Of a stretch of 10,884 nucleotides of DNA, positions 1 through 6,667 are shown piece by piece (the stretch's first letter is position 1; the number at the start of each line of letters is the position of its first letter). The notes beneath the pieces were generated by a model that was not told the DNA's origin, made no database searches, and worked only from the letters and a program-made list of their open reading frames with translations. The stretch comes from Chloroflexota bacterium (GTDB lineage Bacteria > Chloroflexota > Dehalococcoidia > SM23-28-2 > RBG-16-64-32): the NCBI GenBank assembly GCA_022563285.1, contig JADFNQ010000026.1:1-10884 (forward strand), read 5' to 3'. A program made the translations under genes and the position numbers.

Positions 1-1056
1 GGTCTGGCCGGTAACGCGGTTAGCGATCTCATCCAGGCGTTTGCCGGCTGCGATTTTGGCGGCGACGCGGGCGATGGGGTAGCCGGTGGCCTTGGAGGCG
101 AGAGCGGAGCTGCGGGAGACGCGGGGGTTGACCTCGATGACGTAGTAGGGGGGCCGCCCGTCGGGGCTGAGAGTCCAGTCCGCGATCTCGCGTCGGGGGG
201 CCAGGGCGAACTGGATGTTGCAGCCGCCTTCGATGCCCAGGGAGCGGATGATCTTCAGGGAGGCCGAGCGGAGCATCTGGTACTCCTTATCGCTCAGCGT
301 CTGGCTGGGGGCGACGACTATGCTATCGCCGGTGTGGACGCCCATGGGGTCCAGGTTCTCCATGTTGCAGACGGTGATACAGTTATCGGCGGCGTCCCGC
401 ATCACCTCGTACTCGATCTCCTTCCAGCCCAGGAGGCAGCGCTCCAGGAGCACCTGTCCGATGGGGGAGGCGGCGAGGCCGGCGCGCACGATGAGCTCCA
501 GGTCAGCCGACTTGTGGGCGATGCCGCCGCCGGTTCCGCCCAGCGTGTAGGCGGGCCGCACCACCAGGGGCAGGCCGAGCTTCTTCGCTATGTCTTTCAC
601 CTCGGCGATGGAGGTGACGGCGGCGCTCTCGGGCAGGGGCTCGCCGATGTTGGCGAGGAGGCGGCGGAACAGCTCGCGGTCCTCGGCCTGGCGGATCGTG
701 TCGATGGGGGTGCCGAGGACGCGCACGCCGTACTGGTCGAGGACGCCGGAGTCGGCGAGGGAGACGGCGAGGTTGAGGCCGGTCTGCCCGCCCAGCGTCG
801 GTAGGAGGCCGTCCGGCCGCTCACGCTCGATGATGCGGGCGATGACGGGGACGGTGAGGGGCTCGATGTAGACGGTATCGGCGATGCCCTCGTCGGTCAT
901 GATCGTGGCGGGGTTGGAGTTGATGAGGACGGTGTGGACGCCCTCCTCGCGGAGGGCGCGGCAGGCCTGGGAGCCGGAGTAGTCGAACTCCGCGGCCTGG
1001 CCGATGACGATAGGCCCGGAGCCGATGATGAGGACCTTGGCGGGGTTAGCGGTCAT
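1..1056 (-). CDS. carB: Carbamoyl-phosphate synthase large subunit, N-terminal third (partial)
   Basis: CarB makes carbamoyl phosphate from bicarbonate, ATP and ammonia delivered by CarA, the first step of pyrimidine and arginine synthesis in the cytoplasm. The 352 residues visible are the start of the carboxyphosphate half; the family is about 1070 residues, so the gene runs off the left edge without a stop. Recognisable blocks are IIGSGPIVIGQAAEFDYSG (residues 10-28), PTLGGQTGLNLAV (86-98), the ATP-grasp glycine loop RPAYTLGGTGGG (167-178), NMENLDPMGVHTGDS (231-245) and VIEVNPRVSRSSALASKATG (306-325). About ten extra residues relative to E. coli lie between the IQF and VIEVNPR blocks. The start is the only ATG ahead of the nucleotide-binding strand, with a weak GGCGGG ribosome site. 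The gene is separated from carA by two co-directional genes and an opposite-strand HEPN-MNT pair, and no convincing promoter of its own was found. Confidence 0.97.
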   Translation of the reverse strand, partial: MTANPAKVLIIGSGPIVIGQAAEFDYSGSQACRALREEGVHTVLINSNPATIMTDEGIADTVYIEPLTVPVIARIIERERPDGLLPTLGGQTGLNLAVSLADSGVLDQYGVRVLGTPIDTIRQAEDRELFRRLLANIGEPLPESAAVTSIAEVKDIAKKLGLPLVVRPAYTLGGTGGGIAHKSADLELIVRAGLAASPIGQVLLERCLLGWKEIEYEVMRDAADNCITVCNMENLDPMGVHTGDSIVVAPSQTLSDKEYQMLRSASLKIIRSLGIEGGCNIQFALAPRREIADWTLSPDGRPPYYVIEVNPRVSRSSALASKATGYPIARVAAKIAAGKRLDEIANRVTGQT

Positions 1057-1096
1057 GCGTTTGACCCGCCAAGCTGCGGTGGGCTAGGATGCGCAC

Positions 1097-1471
1097 GTGA
1101 AGCCGGAGACGCAAGAGTGGGTTGAAATAGCCGAGGGCGATCTGCGAGCCGCCCGAGTAGTGCTGGACGAGGGCCTATTCCAGCAGACCGTGTTTTACTG
1201 CCAGCAATCGATCGAGAAGTTGTTGAAGGCGATCTGGACTGAGAGACACGGCTCGGGGACTCACCCCCGGACTCACAACTTAGTGAAGCTTGCCACTGGG
1301 CTCGGCCTAGACGTGCCTGCACATTGGCGCGATGTTTTAGTGGATTTGACAGACCAGATATTTCCGAGCCGCTACCCCGAGGCGGGCTGGCGGTACAATC
1401 GAGAGATCGCGAAGGAATACTATAATATGAGCCAGGAGCTTTTCCGATGGTTACGACAGCAACTGACCTAA
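1097..1471 (+). CDS. HEPN domain protein, probable toxin of a HEPN-MNT pair
   Basis: This 124-residue all-helical protein is a minimal HEPN domain of the kind paired with MNT nucleotidyltransferases. Family marks are the N-terminal W8...A12-x-x-DL-x-A pattern, the helix-two block YCQQSIEKLLKA (34-45), THPRTHNLVKL (55-65) with the usual H-N-L, and SRYPEAG (91-97). Many HEPN proteins are RNases using R-x4-6-H, but that pair is not clear here. The only such spacing is R50...H56, which may be chance, so nuclease activity is not established. The GTG start has TAGGA seven bases upstream. An ATG at 1089 is in another frame and stops after three codons. The gene overlaps the MNT gene by 25 bp and lies antisense to the surrounding pyrimidine operon, only 40 bp from the divergent carB start. 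Its base composition is visibly lower in GC than its neighbours, which suggests acquisition. Confidence 0.85.
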   Translation: MKPETQEWVEIAEGDLRAARVVLDEGLFQQTVFYCQQSIEKLLKAIWTERHGSGTHPRTHNLVKLATGLGLDVPAHWRDVLVDLTDQIFPSRYPEAGWRYNREIAKEYYNMSQELFRWLRQQLT

Positions 1472-1785
1472 GTAGAATCATCTCTAAGTTCGTCGCTCTC
1501 CTAAGCAAGTCCGTGCGAGTCGAAGTGGTCATCCTGTATGGCTCGTACGTCAACGGCTCTCCCGACGAGTGGAGCGACATCGACATCGCCGTCATATCGC
1601 CGGACTTCGAGGGAGTGCCCATGTGGGAGCGACAGCGCATCATATCCCGCGCTACGGTTGACCGCGATGCGAGCCTAGCCCCCATCGGCTATCCTTCCAG
1701 CGAGTACCGCAACCCCGGCCGTCACTCCTTCCTGCGGGAGATCATCCGCACCGGCCGCGTGGTGTACGAAGCGCCCGCCGAGTAG
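1447..1785 (+). CDS. MNT-type minimal nucleotidyltransferase, probable antitoxin partner
   Basis: This is a 112-residue DNA polymerase beta-like minimal nucleotidyltransferase. The signature GS-x10-D-x-D is intact: G32-S33, then D44 and D46, in YGSYVNGSPDEWSDIDIAVI. The later strand reads DASLAPIGYPSSEY (74-87), which resembles the family's terminal acidic strand, but it lacks a clear third acidic residue at the expected place, so catalysis needs testing. In characterised HEPN-MNT (type VII) modules the MNT protein neutralises the HEPN toxin by transferring AMP to it; here that role is inferred from pairing. The ATG has a good AGGAG eight bases upstream, inside the HEPN gene, and the reading frames overlap by 25 bp. 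Its stop lies 5 bp from the stop of the convergent membrane-protein gene, with no room for a conventional terminator. Confidence 0.87.
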   Translation: MVTTATDLSRIISKFVALLSKSVRVEVVILYGSYVNGSPDEWSDIDIAVISPDFEGVPMWERQRIISRATVDRDASLAPIGYPSSEYRNPGRHSFLREIIRTGRVVYEAPAE

Positions 1786-1790
1786 CGCCT

Positions 1791-2201
1791 TCACCCCCCG
1801 TCCCTCCCGCGGCGGATGTCCAGCCAGAGGAAGGCGAGGGCGCTGGCGCCAGCCACGATGAGGGGTACGGCGCCGCCGGCGTCTTCGGCTAAGGTGGCGA
1901 GGCCGGTGAGCAGCGCCGCGCCACCCAGCAGGGCCAGCCCCCAGCGCCGAACGGCCTTCCAGCGCGCACCGGAGGGCCGTGCCATTACCAGGGCCAGGGT
2001 GCCCAGGGCGAACACGCCGAGGAGGGCCGGGAAGCCGATGAGGATCACGGCCAGCGCCACCGCGCCGCGGTCGTTGCCGCTGAGGGCGATGGCGCCGATG
2101 AAGATCGCGGCGGCGAGCAGCAGCAGGACTGCGAGGCCTGCCCACAGCCAGACCCAAGTCGGCCGCAGCCCGCTCGTCCTGGGCTTGTCGAAAGACCTCA
2201 C
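1791..2201 (-). CDS. Small four-helix membrane protein, function unknown
   Basis: This 136-residue protein has about four hydrophobic helices (roughly residues 16-40, 47-73, 87-104 and 110-127) and a basic C-terminal tail RRGRDGG. I recognise no family. The start chosen is the GTG that overlaps the stop of the upstream acetyltransferase gene as GTGA, giving a 4-bp overlap typical of translational coupling. The frame stays open further upstream, but that extension lies within the acetyltransferase gene and is arginine/glycine-rich shadow sequence. Residues 3-11, SFDKPRTSG, are encoded by a copy of the dispersed repeat, so the first dozen residues are probably not ancestral and the original start may have been near the first membrane helix. 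It is the last gene before the HEPN-MNT interruption of the pyrimidine operon. Confidence 0.7.
   Translation of the reverse strand: MRSFDKPRTSGLRPTWVWLWAGLAVLLLLAAAIFIGAIALSGNDRGAVALAVILIGFPALLGVFALGTLALVMARPSGARWKAVRRWGLALLGGAALLTGLATLAEDAGGAVPLIVAGASALAFLWLDIRRGRDGG
2171..2194 (-). repeat. Dispersed repeat copy encoding the N-terminus of the membrane protein
   Basis: On the minus strand this reads CTTTCGACAAGCCCAGGACG followed by AGCG. It is one arm of a repeat family familiar from many environmental GC-rich genomes, where the same arm is often translated as SFDKLRTSG. Related arms occur at 6684-6727 and 7417-7440. This copy begins right after the GTGA junction with the acetyltransferase gene and stays in frame with the membrane-protein gene. 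Confidence 0.6.
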
Positions 2202-2653
2202 AGCGGCAGCTCGTACTGCATGCCGTCGCCCACGACCTGGGCCAGCGCGCCGATCTCGCTGAAGAAGGAGAGCGCCGCCTCGTTGCCGGAGGGCAGCGTG
2301 CCCCGCACCTTCGCGTAGCCGGCCGAGCGGGCTAACTGCAGCGCCATCATCGCTAGCTGTCGGCCGATCCCCCGGCGGCGGTACGGCTCCAGCACCCACA
2401 CGCCCAGCACTGCGCACCCCTCCTCCCGCGGGTCCGGCTCCAGGGCAGCGAACCCCACCGCCTGACGCCCCTCGCGGCAAATGAACATCGGCGCCCGTTT
2501 ACGGTCGCGCGACAGCCGCCGGCCCACCTCCACCATCGTCAGCGCCTCCGGGAGGCCGCTGGCCGACCCCATCTCCGACAGGATGCGCCGGCCCATTGCG
2601 GTAACGATCACGGCATCGCGTGGGGTCGCCCTGCGGTAGGTCCGCTTCGTCAT
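2198..2653 (-). CDS. GNAT-family N-acetyltransferase
   Basis: This 151-residue protein is predicted to transfer an acetyl group from acetyl-CoA to an amine; the substrate cannot be read from sequence. The acetyl-CoA pyrophosphate-binding motif R/Q-x-x-G-x-G is present as R92-R-R-G95-I-G97 (in EPYRRRGIGRQLA), after the strand AVLGVWVLEP. The later block SGNEAALSFFSEIGA (122-136) is the usual helix near the fold's C-terminus. The ATG overlaps the carA stop as ATGA (4 bp), which decides the start over an upstream in-frame extension inside carA. Its own stop overlaps the next gene by 4 bp. Placement between carA and carB makes it a passenger of the pyrimidine operon, but nothing shows that it acts on a pyrimidine intermediate. 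Confidence 0.88.
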   Translation of the reverse strand: MTKRTYRRATPRDAVIVTAMGRRILSEMGSASGLPEALTMVEVGRRLSRDRKRAPMFICREGRQAVGFAALEPDPREEGCAVLGVWVLEPYRRRGIGRQLAMMALQLARSAGYAKVRGTLPSGNEAALSFFSEIGALAQVVGDGMQYELPL

Positions 2654-3756
2654 CCCCTGGACTCCCCTCGCACCATCTCCAGAAAGCGGTCGAAGACGTA
2701 GACGTTGTCCAGCGGGCCGGGGGAGGCCTCGGAGTGGTACTGGATGGAGAGCAGCGGCTCGGAGGGGTGCCACAGCCCCTCCACGGTGCCGTCGTTTAGA
2801 TGCGTCTGCGACACCTCGACGCCGCCGCTGAGGCCGTCGGGGTCCAGGGCGTAGCCGTGGTTCTGGGCGGTGATGTGCACGCGACCGCTGAGCAGGTCCT
2901 TCACCGGGTGGTTGGCGCCGCGGTGTCCGTACTTCAGCTTGTACGTCTTCGCCCCGAAGGCGCGGCCCAGTAGCTGGTGGCCGAGGCAGATGCCGAGCAC
3001 GGGCAGCTTGCCGACGAGCGACTTGACGGTGGCGACGGCGTAGTCCAGCAGCGCCGGGTCGCCCGGCCCCGGTGAGAAGACGATGCCGTCCGGCGCCAGG
3101 GCGAGCACATCCTCGGCGGAGGTGGAGCAGGGGACGGCGGTGACGCGGCAGCCGCGCCCGCTGAGGAGGCGTAGGATGTTGTACTTAAGCCCTGTGTCCA
3201 TCACCACCACGTGCCACTTGCGATTCCCTTCGCCGGCCTGCCCGTCCAGGGGCCAATCGTAGGGCTCAGCGGCGGTGACCTCGCGGACGTAGTCCGTCTC
3301 GCCGTAGGGGGGCAGCGAACGAAGGCGGGCGAGCGCCTCGTCCGCCGTCTCATCGATGGTGATGGCGCCCATCATCACGCCAGCGCGGCGGAGGCGGCGG
3401 GTGAGGGCGCGGGTATCGACGCCGGAGATGCCGACGATCTCCTGCGAGGCGAGGTACTGGTTTAGGGTCATGTCGGAGCGCCAGTGGGAGGGGAGGTCGC
3501 AGGCCTCACGGACGACGAGGCCGCGCACCTGGATGCGCTTGGACTCCACGTCCTCGGCGTTGATGCCGTAGTTGCCAGCGAGGGGGTAGGTGAGGACGAG
3601 CACTTGGCCGGCGTAGGAGGGGTCGGTGAGCATCTCCTGGTAGCCGGTCATGGCGGTGGAGAAGACGACCTCCCCGTGGGTACGTCCGGCGGCCCCGAGG
3701 GGCTTTCCGGCGAAGGAGGCGCCGTCTTCGAGGACGAGGAGGGCGTTAGCGGTCAT
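2650..3756 (-). CDS. carA: Carbamoyl-phosphate synthase small (glutaminase) subunit
   Basis: CarA hydrolyses glutamine and passes ammonia through a tunnel to CarB. The 368 residues are full length. The N-terminal small-subunit domain includes the family block EVVFSTAMTGYQEMLTDPSY (29-48) and SGVDTRALTRRLR (111-123). The class I glutamine amidotransferase domain follows a hinge near residue 178. Its nucleophile is C257 in LGICLGHQLLG, and H341 and E343 sit in YHSEASPGP, completing the Cys-His-Glu triad. The start ATG overlaps the end of the preceding HhH-like gene by 11 bp, with AGGAAAG upstream; the stop overlaps the acetyltransferase start by 4 bp. Its first 12 bases, ATGACCGCTAAC, are identical to those of carB. 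Unlike most operons, carB does not follow directly. Confidence 0.98.
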   Translation of the reverse strand: MTANALLVLEDGASFAGKPLGAAGRTHGEVVFSTAMTGYQEMLTDPSYAGQVLVLTYPLAGNYGINAEDVESKRIQVRGLVVREACDLPSHWRSDMTLNQYLASQEIVGISGVDTRALTRRLRRAGVMMGAITIDETADEALARLRSLPPYGETDYVREVTAAEPYDWPLDGQAGEGNRKWHVVVMDTGLKYNILRLLSGRGCRVTAVPCSTSAEDVLALAPDGIVFSPGPGDPALLDYAVATVKSLVGKLPVLGICLGHQLLGRAFGAKTYKLKYGHRGANHPVKDLLSGRVHITAQNHGYALDPDGLSGGVEVSQTHLNDGTVEGLWHPSEPLLSIQYHSEASPGPLDNVYVFDRFLEMVRGESRG

Positions 3757-4318
3757 ATCTCTTTCCTAGCACCCAAAGTGCCTTGTCGAGATCGTGGCAA
3801 TTCATTCCTGTATGCTTTTTAAGTTCCCGCAGCACTTTAATGTAGCGTGCATATTGCTCTGGCCTAAAAAGCGTGCCACTCTTCTGACCTATGACATCTC
3901 TATCCTGAGTGATGTTGCGAAGTGCGTCCCAAGCCCACCTATCTATAATCCCAAACTCTTGAGGATTCCAGGCTGTAAGGATGGCTGAGCTAACTGCGAT
4001 TGCTACACCTTTAAGCTTAGACAATTCCTCTACCGCTGCACTTGTGTTCCTTTGAGCTTCTTGGAAGGCTCCCTGGGTAGCTTGCCTAACTAAGTCGTCG
4101 CTGTTAAGCTCTGCATTTCTTCGTTGTCGCCCAGCTGTCTTCCAGTCTACTAACCATACAAGCTGTTCCTTGGATAACCAGCTCTGCTTCCTGAAACTAT
4201 CGAAGAAAGGAAAGGGGAGTTCACCCCGGCGATAGTTGAAACGTCCAAGAGCAAACTCAAGCTTCTCTTTTGGATATCGATGCAGCAAACGCTTCGCAAT
4301 TTCATCTGCGTCTAGCAC
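3746..4318 (-). CDS. Low-GC helix-hairpin-helix (DNA glycosylase fold)-like protein, unknown function
   Basis: This 190-residue protein is mainly helical. Residues 99-114 (LSKLKGVAIAVSSAIL) resemble the hairpin of HhH-GPD DNA glycosylases, and D126 in FGIIDRWAW lies where that fold keeps its catalytic Asp. Other conserved-looking parts are LVWLVDWKT (53-61) and HDLDKALWVLGK (175-186). A DNA-repair or defence role is possible but is inference only. The chosen start is GTG at 4318, six bases after a perfect AGGAGG; an earlier in-frame GTG at 4351 lies deeper inside pyrC and has no such site. The frame overlaps pyrC by 17 bp and carA by 11 bp. GC is about 43-47% against about 68% around it, and codons such as AGA, TTA and ATA are common, so it was almost certainly acquired by transfer. 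Confidence 0.8.
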   Translation of the reverse strand: MLDADEIAKRLLHRYPKEKLEFALGRFNYRRGELPFPFFDSFRKQSWLSKEQLVWLVDWKTAGRQRRNAELNSDDLVRQATQGAFQEAQRNTSAAVEELSKLKGVAIAVSSAILTAWNPQEFGIIDRWAWDALRNITQDRDVIGQKSGTLFRPEQYARYIKVLRELKKHTGMNCHDLDKALWVLGKRYDR

Positions 4319-5660
4319 TAACCGCCTCCTGGGAGAATGACACCCGCCCACCGTACACCGTGGCCATCACGCGGCCGCGAAGCTTACGCCCCGCCAGCGG
4401 CGTGTTGCGCCCCTTGCTGGCGAACCGCTCCGGCTCCACCGTCCACTCCGCCTTGGGGTCGATGAGGGTCACGTCGCCCGGCGCGCCCACCGACAGCGTT
4501 CCTAATGCCTCGACGCGGCGGTCGAGGCCGAGGGCGCGCACGGGGCCGACGGTCAGCTTCTCGATGAGCGCGGGAAGCTCCATGCGACCGTCGTGGACGA
4601 GCGACAGGCACAGCGCCAGCGCCGTCTCCAGGCCGCTGATGCCGAACGCCGCCTGGTCGAACTCGCACAGCTTGTCCTCAACGGCGTGGGGGGCGTGGTC
4701 GGTGGCGATGCAGTCGATGGCGCCGTCCAGGAGGCCGGCCAGGCAGGCGGCGGCGTCTTCGGGGGTTCTCAGAGGCGGGTTCACCTTGGCGTCGGTGTCG
4801 TAGGCGAGGCCGCCGGGGGTCTCCCCTGTACCCAGGAGGACGGCCTCGTGGCTGAGGCAGAGGTGGTGGGGCGTCACCTCCGCCGTCACGGGCAGGCCGC
4901 CGGCCCTGGCGCGACGGACCAGCTCCACGCTGCCCGCCGTACTCAGGTGGGCGAGGTGCAGGCGGGCGCCTGTGAGTTCGGCGAGGGCGATGTCCCGCGC
5001 CACCATCGCCTCCTCGGCGGCGGCAGGCACCCCGGGCAGTCCGAGGCGGGTGGCGACCCAGCCCTCGTGCATTACGCCGCCGGAGAGCGAGGGGTCCTCG
5101 CAGTGGTCGATGACGGGCAGGCTGCGCCCGTCGGGGCCGGACATGGAGGCGTATTCCAGGGCCCGCCGCATCAGATGCGCGTCAGCCACCGGCGAGCCGT
5201 CGTCGCTGAAGGCGACGGCCCCGGCCGCGGCCAGCTCCGCCAGCTCCGCCAGCTCCTTGCCCTGCCGTCCCTTGGTGACGCAGCCGATAGGGAGGACACG
5301 CACCGCGCCCTCCGCCTGGGCCGTGCTCAGAACGAACTCAATGGCGGCGGCGGTATCGGCGGCGGGCTCCGTGTTGGGCATGGCACAAACGGTGGTGAAG
5401 CCGCCGCGGGCGGCGGCCACGGTGCCGGTGGCGATCGTCTCCTTGTGCTCGAAGCCGGGTTCGCGCAGGTGGGTATGGATATCGACGAAGCCGGGGCAGA
5501 CGACGAGCCCCGAAGCGTCGATGGTCTGCGTGGCGTCCTTGCCCGCGTCCGGTCCCACGGCGGCGATGCGCCCTTCGGCGATGAGCACGTCGACGACGGC
5601 GTCCAGGCCGTTCGCCGGGTCGATGACGCGGCCGCCGCGGAGGGCAAGGGAACCGGTCAC
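4302..5660 (-). CDS. pyrC: Dihydroorotase (type I)
   Basis: Dihydroorotase cyclises carbamoyl-aspartate to dihydroorotate, the third step of UMP synthesis. The 452 residues carry the amidohydrolase metal site: D60-I-H62-T-H64-L-R66 at the start, the acidic ligand in FSDDGSP (151-157), H186 in VIDHCEDP, H235/H238 in LHLAHLS and the catalytic D321 in TDHAPH. FSDDGSP, with Asp in place of a carboxylated Lys, and an overall length near 450 fit the Aquifex-like type I enzymes that often pair with aspartate transcarbamoylase. The GTG start overlaps the pyrB stop as GTGA; the frame is open much further upstream, but that part is antisense-like shadow within pyrB. The last six residues (VSARRR) are read from the edge of the inserted low-GC gene, so the native C-terminus may have been replaced. 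Confidence 0.97.
   Translation of the reverse strand: MTGSLALRGGRVIDPANGLDAVVDVLIAEGRIAAVGPDAGKDATQTIDASGLVVCPGFVDIHTHLREPGFEHKETIATGTVAAARGGFTTVCAMPNTEPAADTAAAIEFVLSTAQAEGAVRVLPIGCVTKGRQGKELAELAELAAAGAVAFSDDGSPVADAHLMRRALEYASMSGPDGRSLPVIDHCEDPSLSGGVMHEGWVATRLGLPGVPAAAEEAMVARDIALAELTGARLHLAHLSTAGSVELVRRARAGGLPVTAEVTPHHLCLSHEAVLLGTGETPGGLAYDTDAKVNPPLRTPEDAAACLAGLLDGAIDCIATDHAPHAVEDKLCEFDQAAFGISGLETALALCLSLVHDGRMELPALIEKLTVGPVRALGLDRRVEALGTLSVGAPGDVTLIDPKAEWTVEPERFASKGRNTPLAGRKLRGRVMATVYGGRVSFSQEAVSARRR
5230..5256 (-). repeat. Three tandem 9-bp units inside pyrC
   Basis: Three exact copies of GCCAGCTCC (plus-strand sense) lie head to tail and encode the ELAELAEL stretch of dihydroorotase, in a helix near residues 136-143. 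The repeat keeps the frame, so it is a harmless length polymorphism candidate. Confidence 0.7.
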
Positions 5661-6667
5661 GGCTTCCCCCTCGCCAGCAGGTACAGGATGGCCATGCGCA
5701 CGGCGACGCCGTTGGTGACCTGCTCCTCGATGGCGGACTGGAGGCTGCGGGCGACGGCGGGGGAGATCTCCACGCCCCCGTTCATCGGGCCGGGGTGCAT
5801 CACCAGCGCGCCGGGGCGGGCGCGGGCCAGCCGCTCCTCGTTCAGCTGGTACAGCCGCGCGTACTCCCGCAGGGAGGGGAGGAGGCCGGAGGTCATCCGC
5901 TCCAGCTGGAGGCGCAGCGCCATCAGCACGTCGGCGCCCTCCACGGCGCGATCGAGGTCGGTCTCGACATCCACCCGCGGCAGGGCGAGCGGCTCCTCCA
6001 GGGGCGAGCCGTTGGGCCGCATCCCGTAGGGGAGGAGGGTGGGGGGCGCGCACACCACCACCTCCGCGCCCAGCGTGGTCAGCCCCCAGATGTTGGAGCG
6101 GGCCACGCGGCTATGAGCGATATCGCCGACGATGACGACCCGCCTGCCGCGCAGGTCGCCCAGGTGGGACCGCATGGTGTAGATGTCCAGCAGCCCCTGG
6201 GTGGGGTGAGCGTGCCAGCCGTCGCCGCCGTTGACCACGTTCATCTCCACATGGCGGGCCACCAGATAGGGCGCGCCGGAGGAGCCGTGACGCATCACCA
6301 GCATCTGCGCGCCCACCGCCTGCAGGGTGCGCACCGTATCGTACAGCGACTCACCCTTCTGGACGCTGGAGCCGCTGGCGCCGATGTTGATCACATCGGC
6401 GCCCAGGGCCTTGGCCGCCAGCTCGAAGGAGACACGGGTGCGGGTGCTCGCCTCGTAGAACAGGGTAACGACGGTCTTGCCGCGGAGGGCGGGCACGCGC
6501 GGCACCTCGCGACCCAGCACCTCCATCATGGCGTCCGTGGTCTCCATGACGGCCTCGATCTCGGAAGGAGTGAAGTCGTCCAGATCGAGGACGTGGTGGC
6601 GGTTCCAGACCGGCTGCTTATCGAGGGCAGCGATGGCGCCGCCGGCTCGGGGCTGTTCTTCGGTCAT
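5657..6667 (-). CDS. pyrB: Aspartate carbamoyltransferase catalytic subunit
   Basis: PyrB joins carbamoyl phosphate and aspartate to give carbamoyl-aspartate. The 336 residues are somewhat longer than the usual 305-310, because of about 20 extra residues before the first helix. The carbamoyl-phosphate loop S74-T-R-T-R78 is intact, as are K104 in SSVQKGESLYDT, H154-P-T-Q157 and the aspartate-domain loop H291-P-G-P294. The ATG overlaps the pyrR stop as ATGA and the stop overlaps the pyrC start as GTGA. No pyrI regulatory gene is present, which agrees with control by PyrR and with a class B-type assembly with type I dihydroorotase; that assembly is inferred from family behaviour. Confidence 0.98.
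   Translation of the reverse strand: MTEEQPRAGGAIAALDKQPVWNRHHVLDLDDFTPSEIEAVMETTDAMMEVLGREVPRVPALRGKTVVTLFYEASTRTRVSFELAAKALGADVINIGASGSSVQKGESLYDTVRTLQAVGAQMLVMRHGSSGAPYLVARHVEMNVVNGGDGWHAHPTQGLLDIYTMRSHLGDLRGRRVVIVGDIAHSRVARSNIWGLTTLGAEVVVCAPPTLLPYGMRPNGSPLEEPLALPRVDVETDLDRAVEGADVLMALRLQLERMTSGLLPSLREYARLYQLNEERLARARPGALVMHPGPMNGGVEISPAVARSLQSAIEEQVTNGVAVRMAILYLLARGKP

Noticed and set aside
1081..1100. ATG at 1089 as the start of the HEPN gene
   Set aside because: It is out of frame and reaches a stop after three codons.
1053..1685. Minus-strand 210-codon frame opposite the HEPN-MNT pair
   Set aside because: The plus-strand frames have the HEPN and GS-x10-DxD motifs and ribosome sites; this one is Ser/Arg-rich with none.
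1675..2157. Minus-strand arginine-rich frame overlapping the membrane-protein gene
   Set aside because: It is a frame-shifted shadow with extreme Arg/Pro content, and the other frame gives clean membrane helices and a 4-bp start/stop overlap.
3746..4320. Low-GC segment as an insertion sequence or integrative element
   Set aside because: No terminal inverted repeats, target duplication, transposase or integrase motif was seen; it contains one HhH-like gene only.
4593..6029. Long plus-strand open frame of 478 codons opposite pyrC and pyrB
   Set aside because: It is antisense to two clearly conserved genes, its product is a low-complexity Gly/Ala/Arg/His sequence with no motif, and long antisense frames are expected at this GC.
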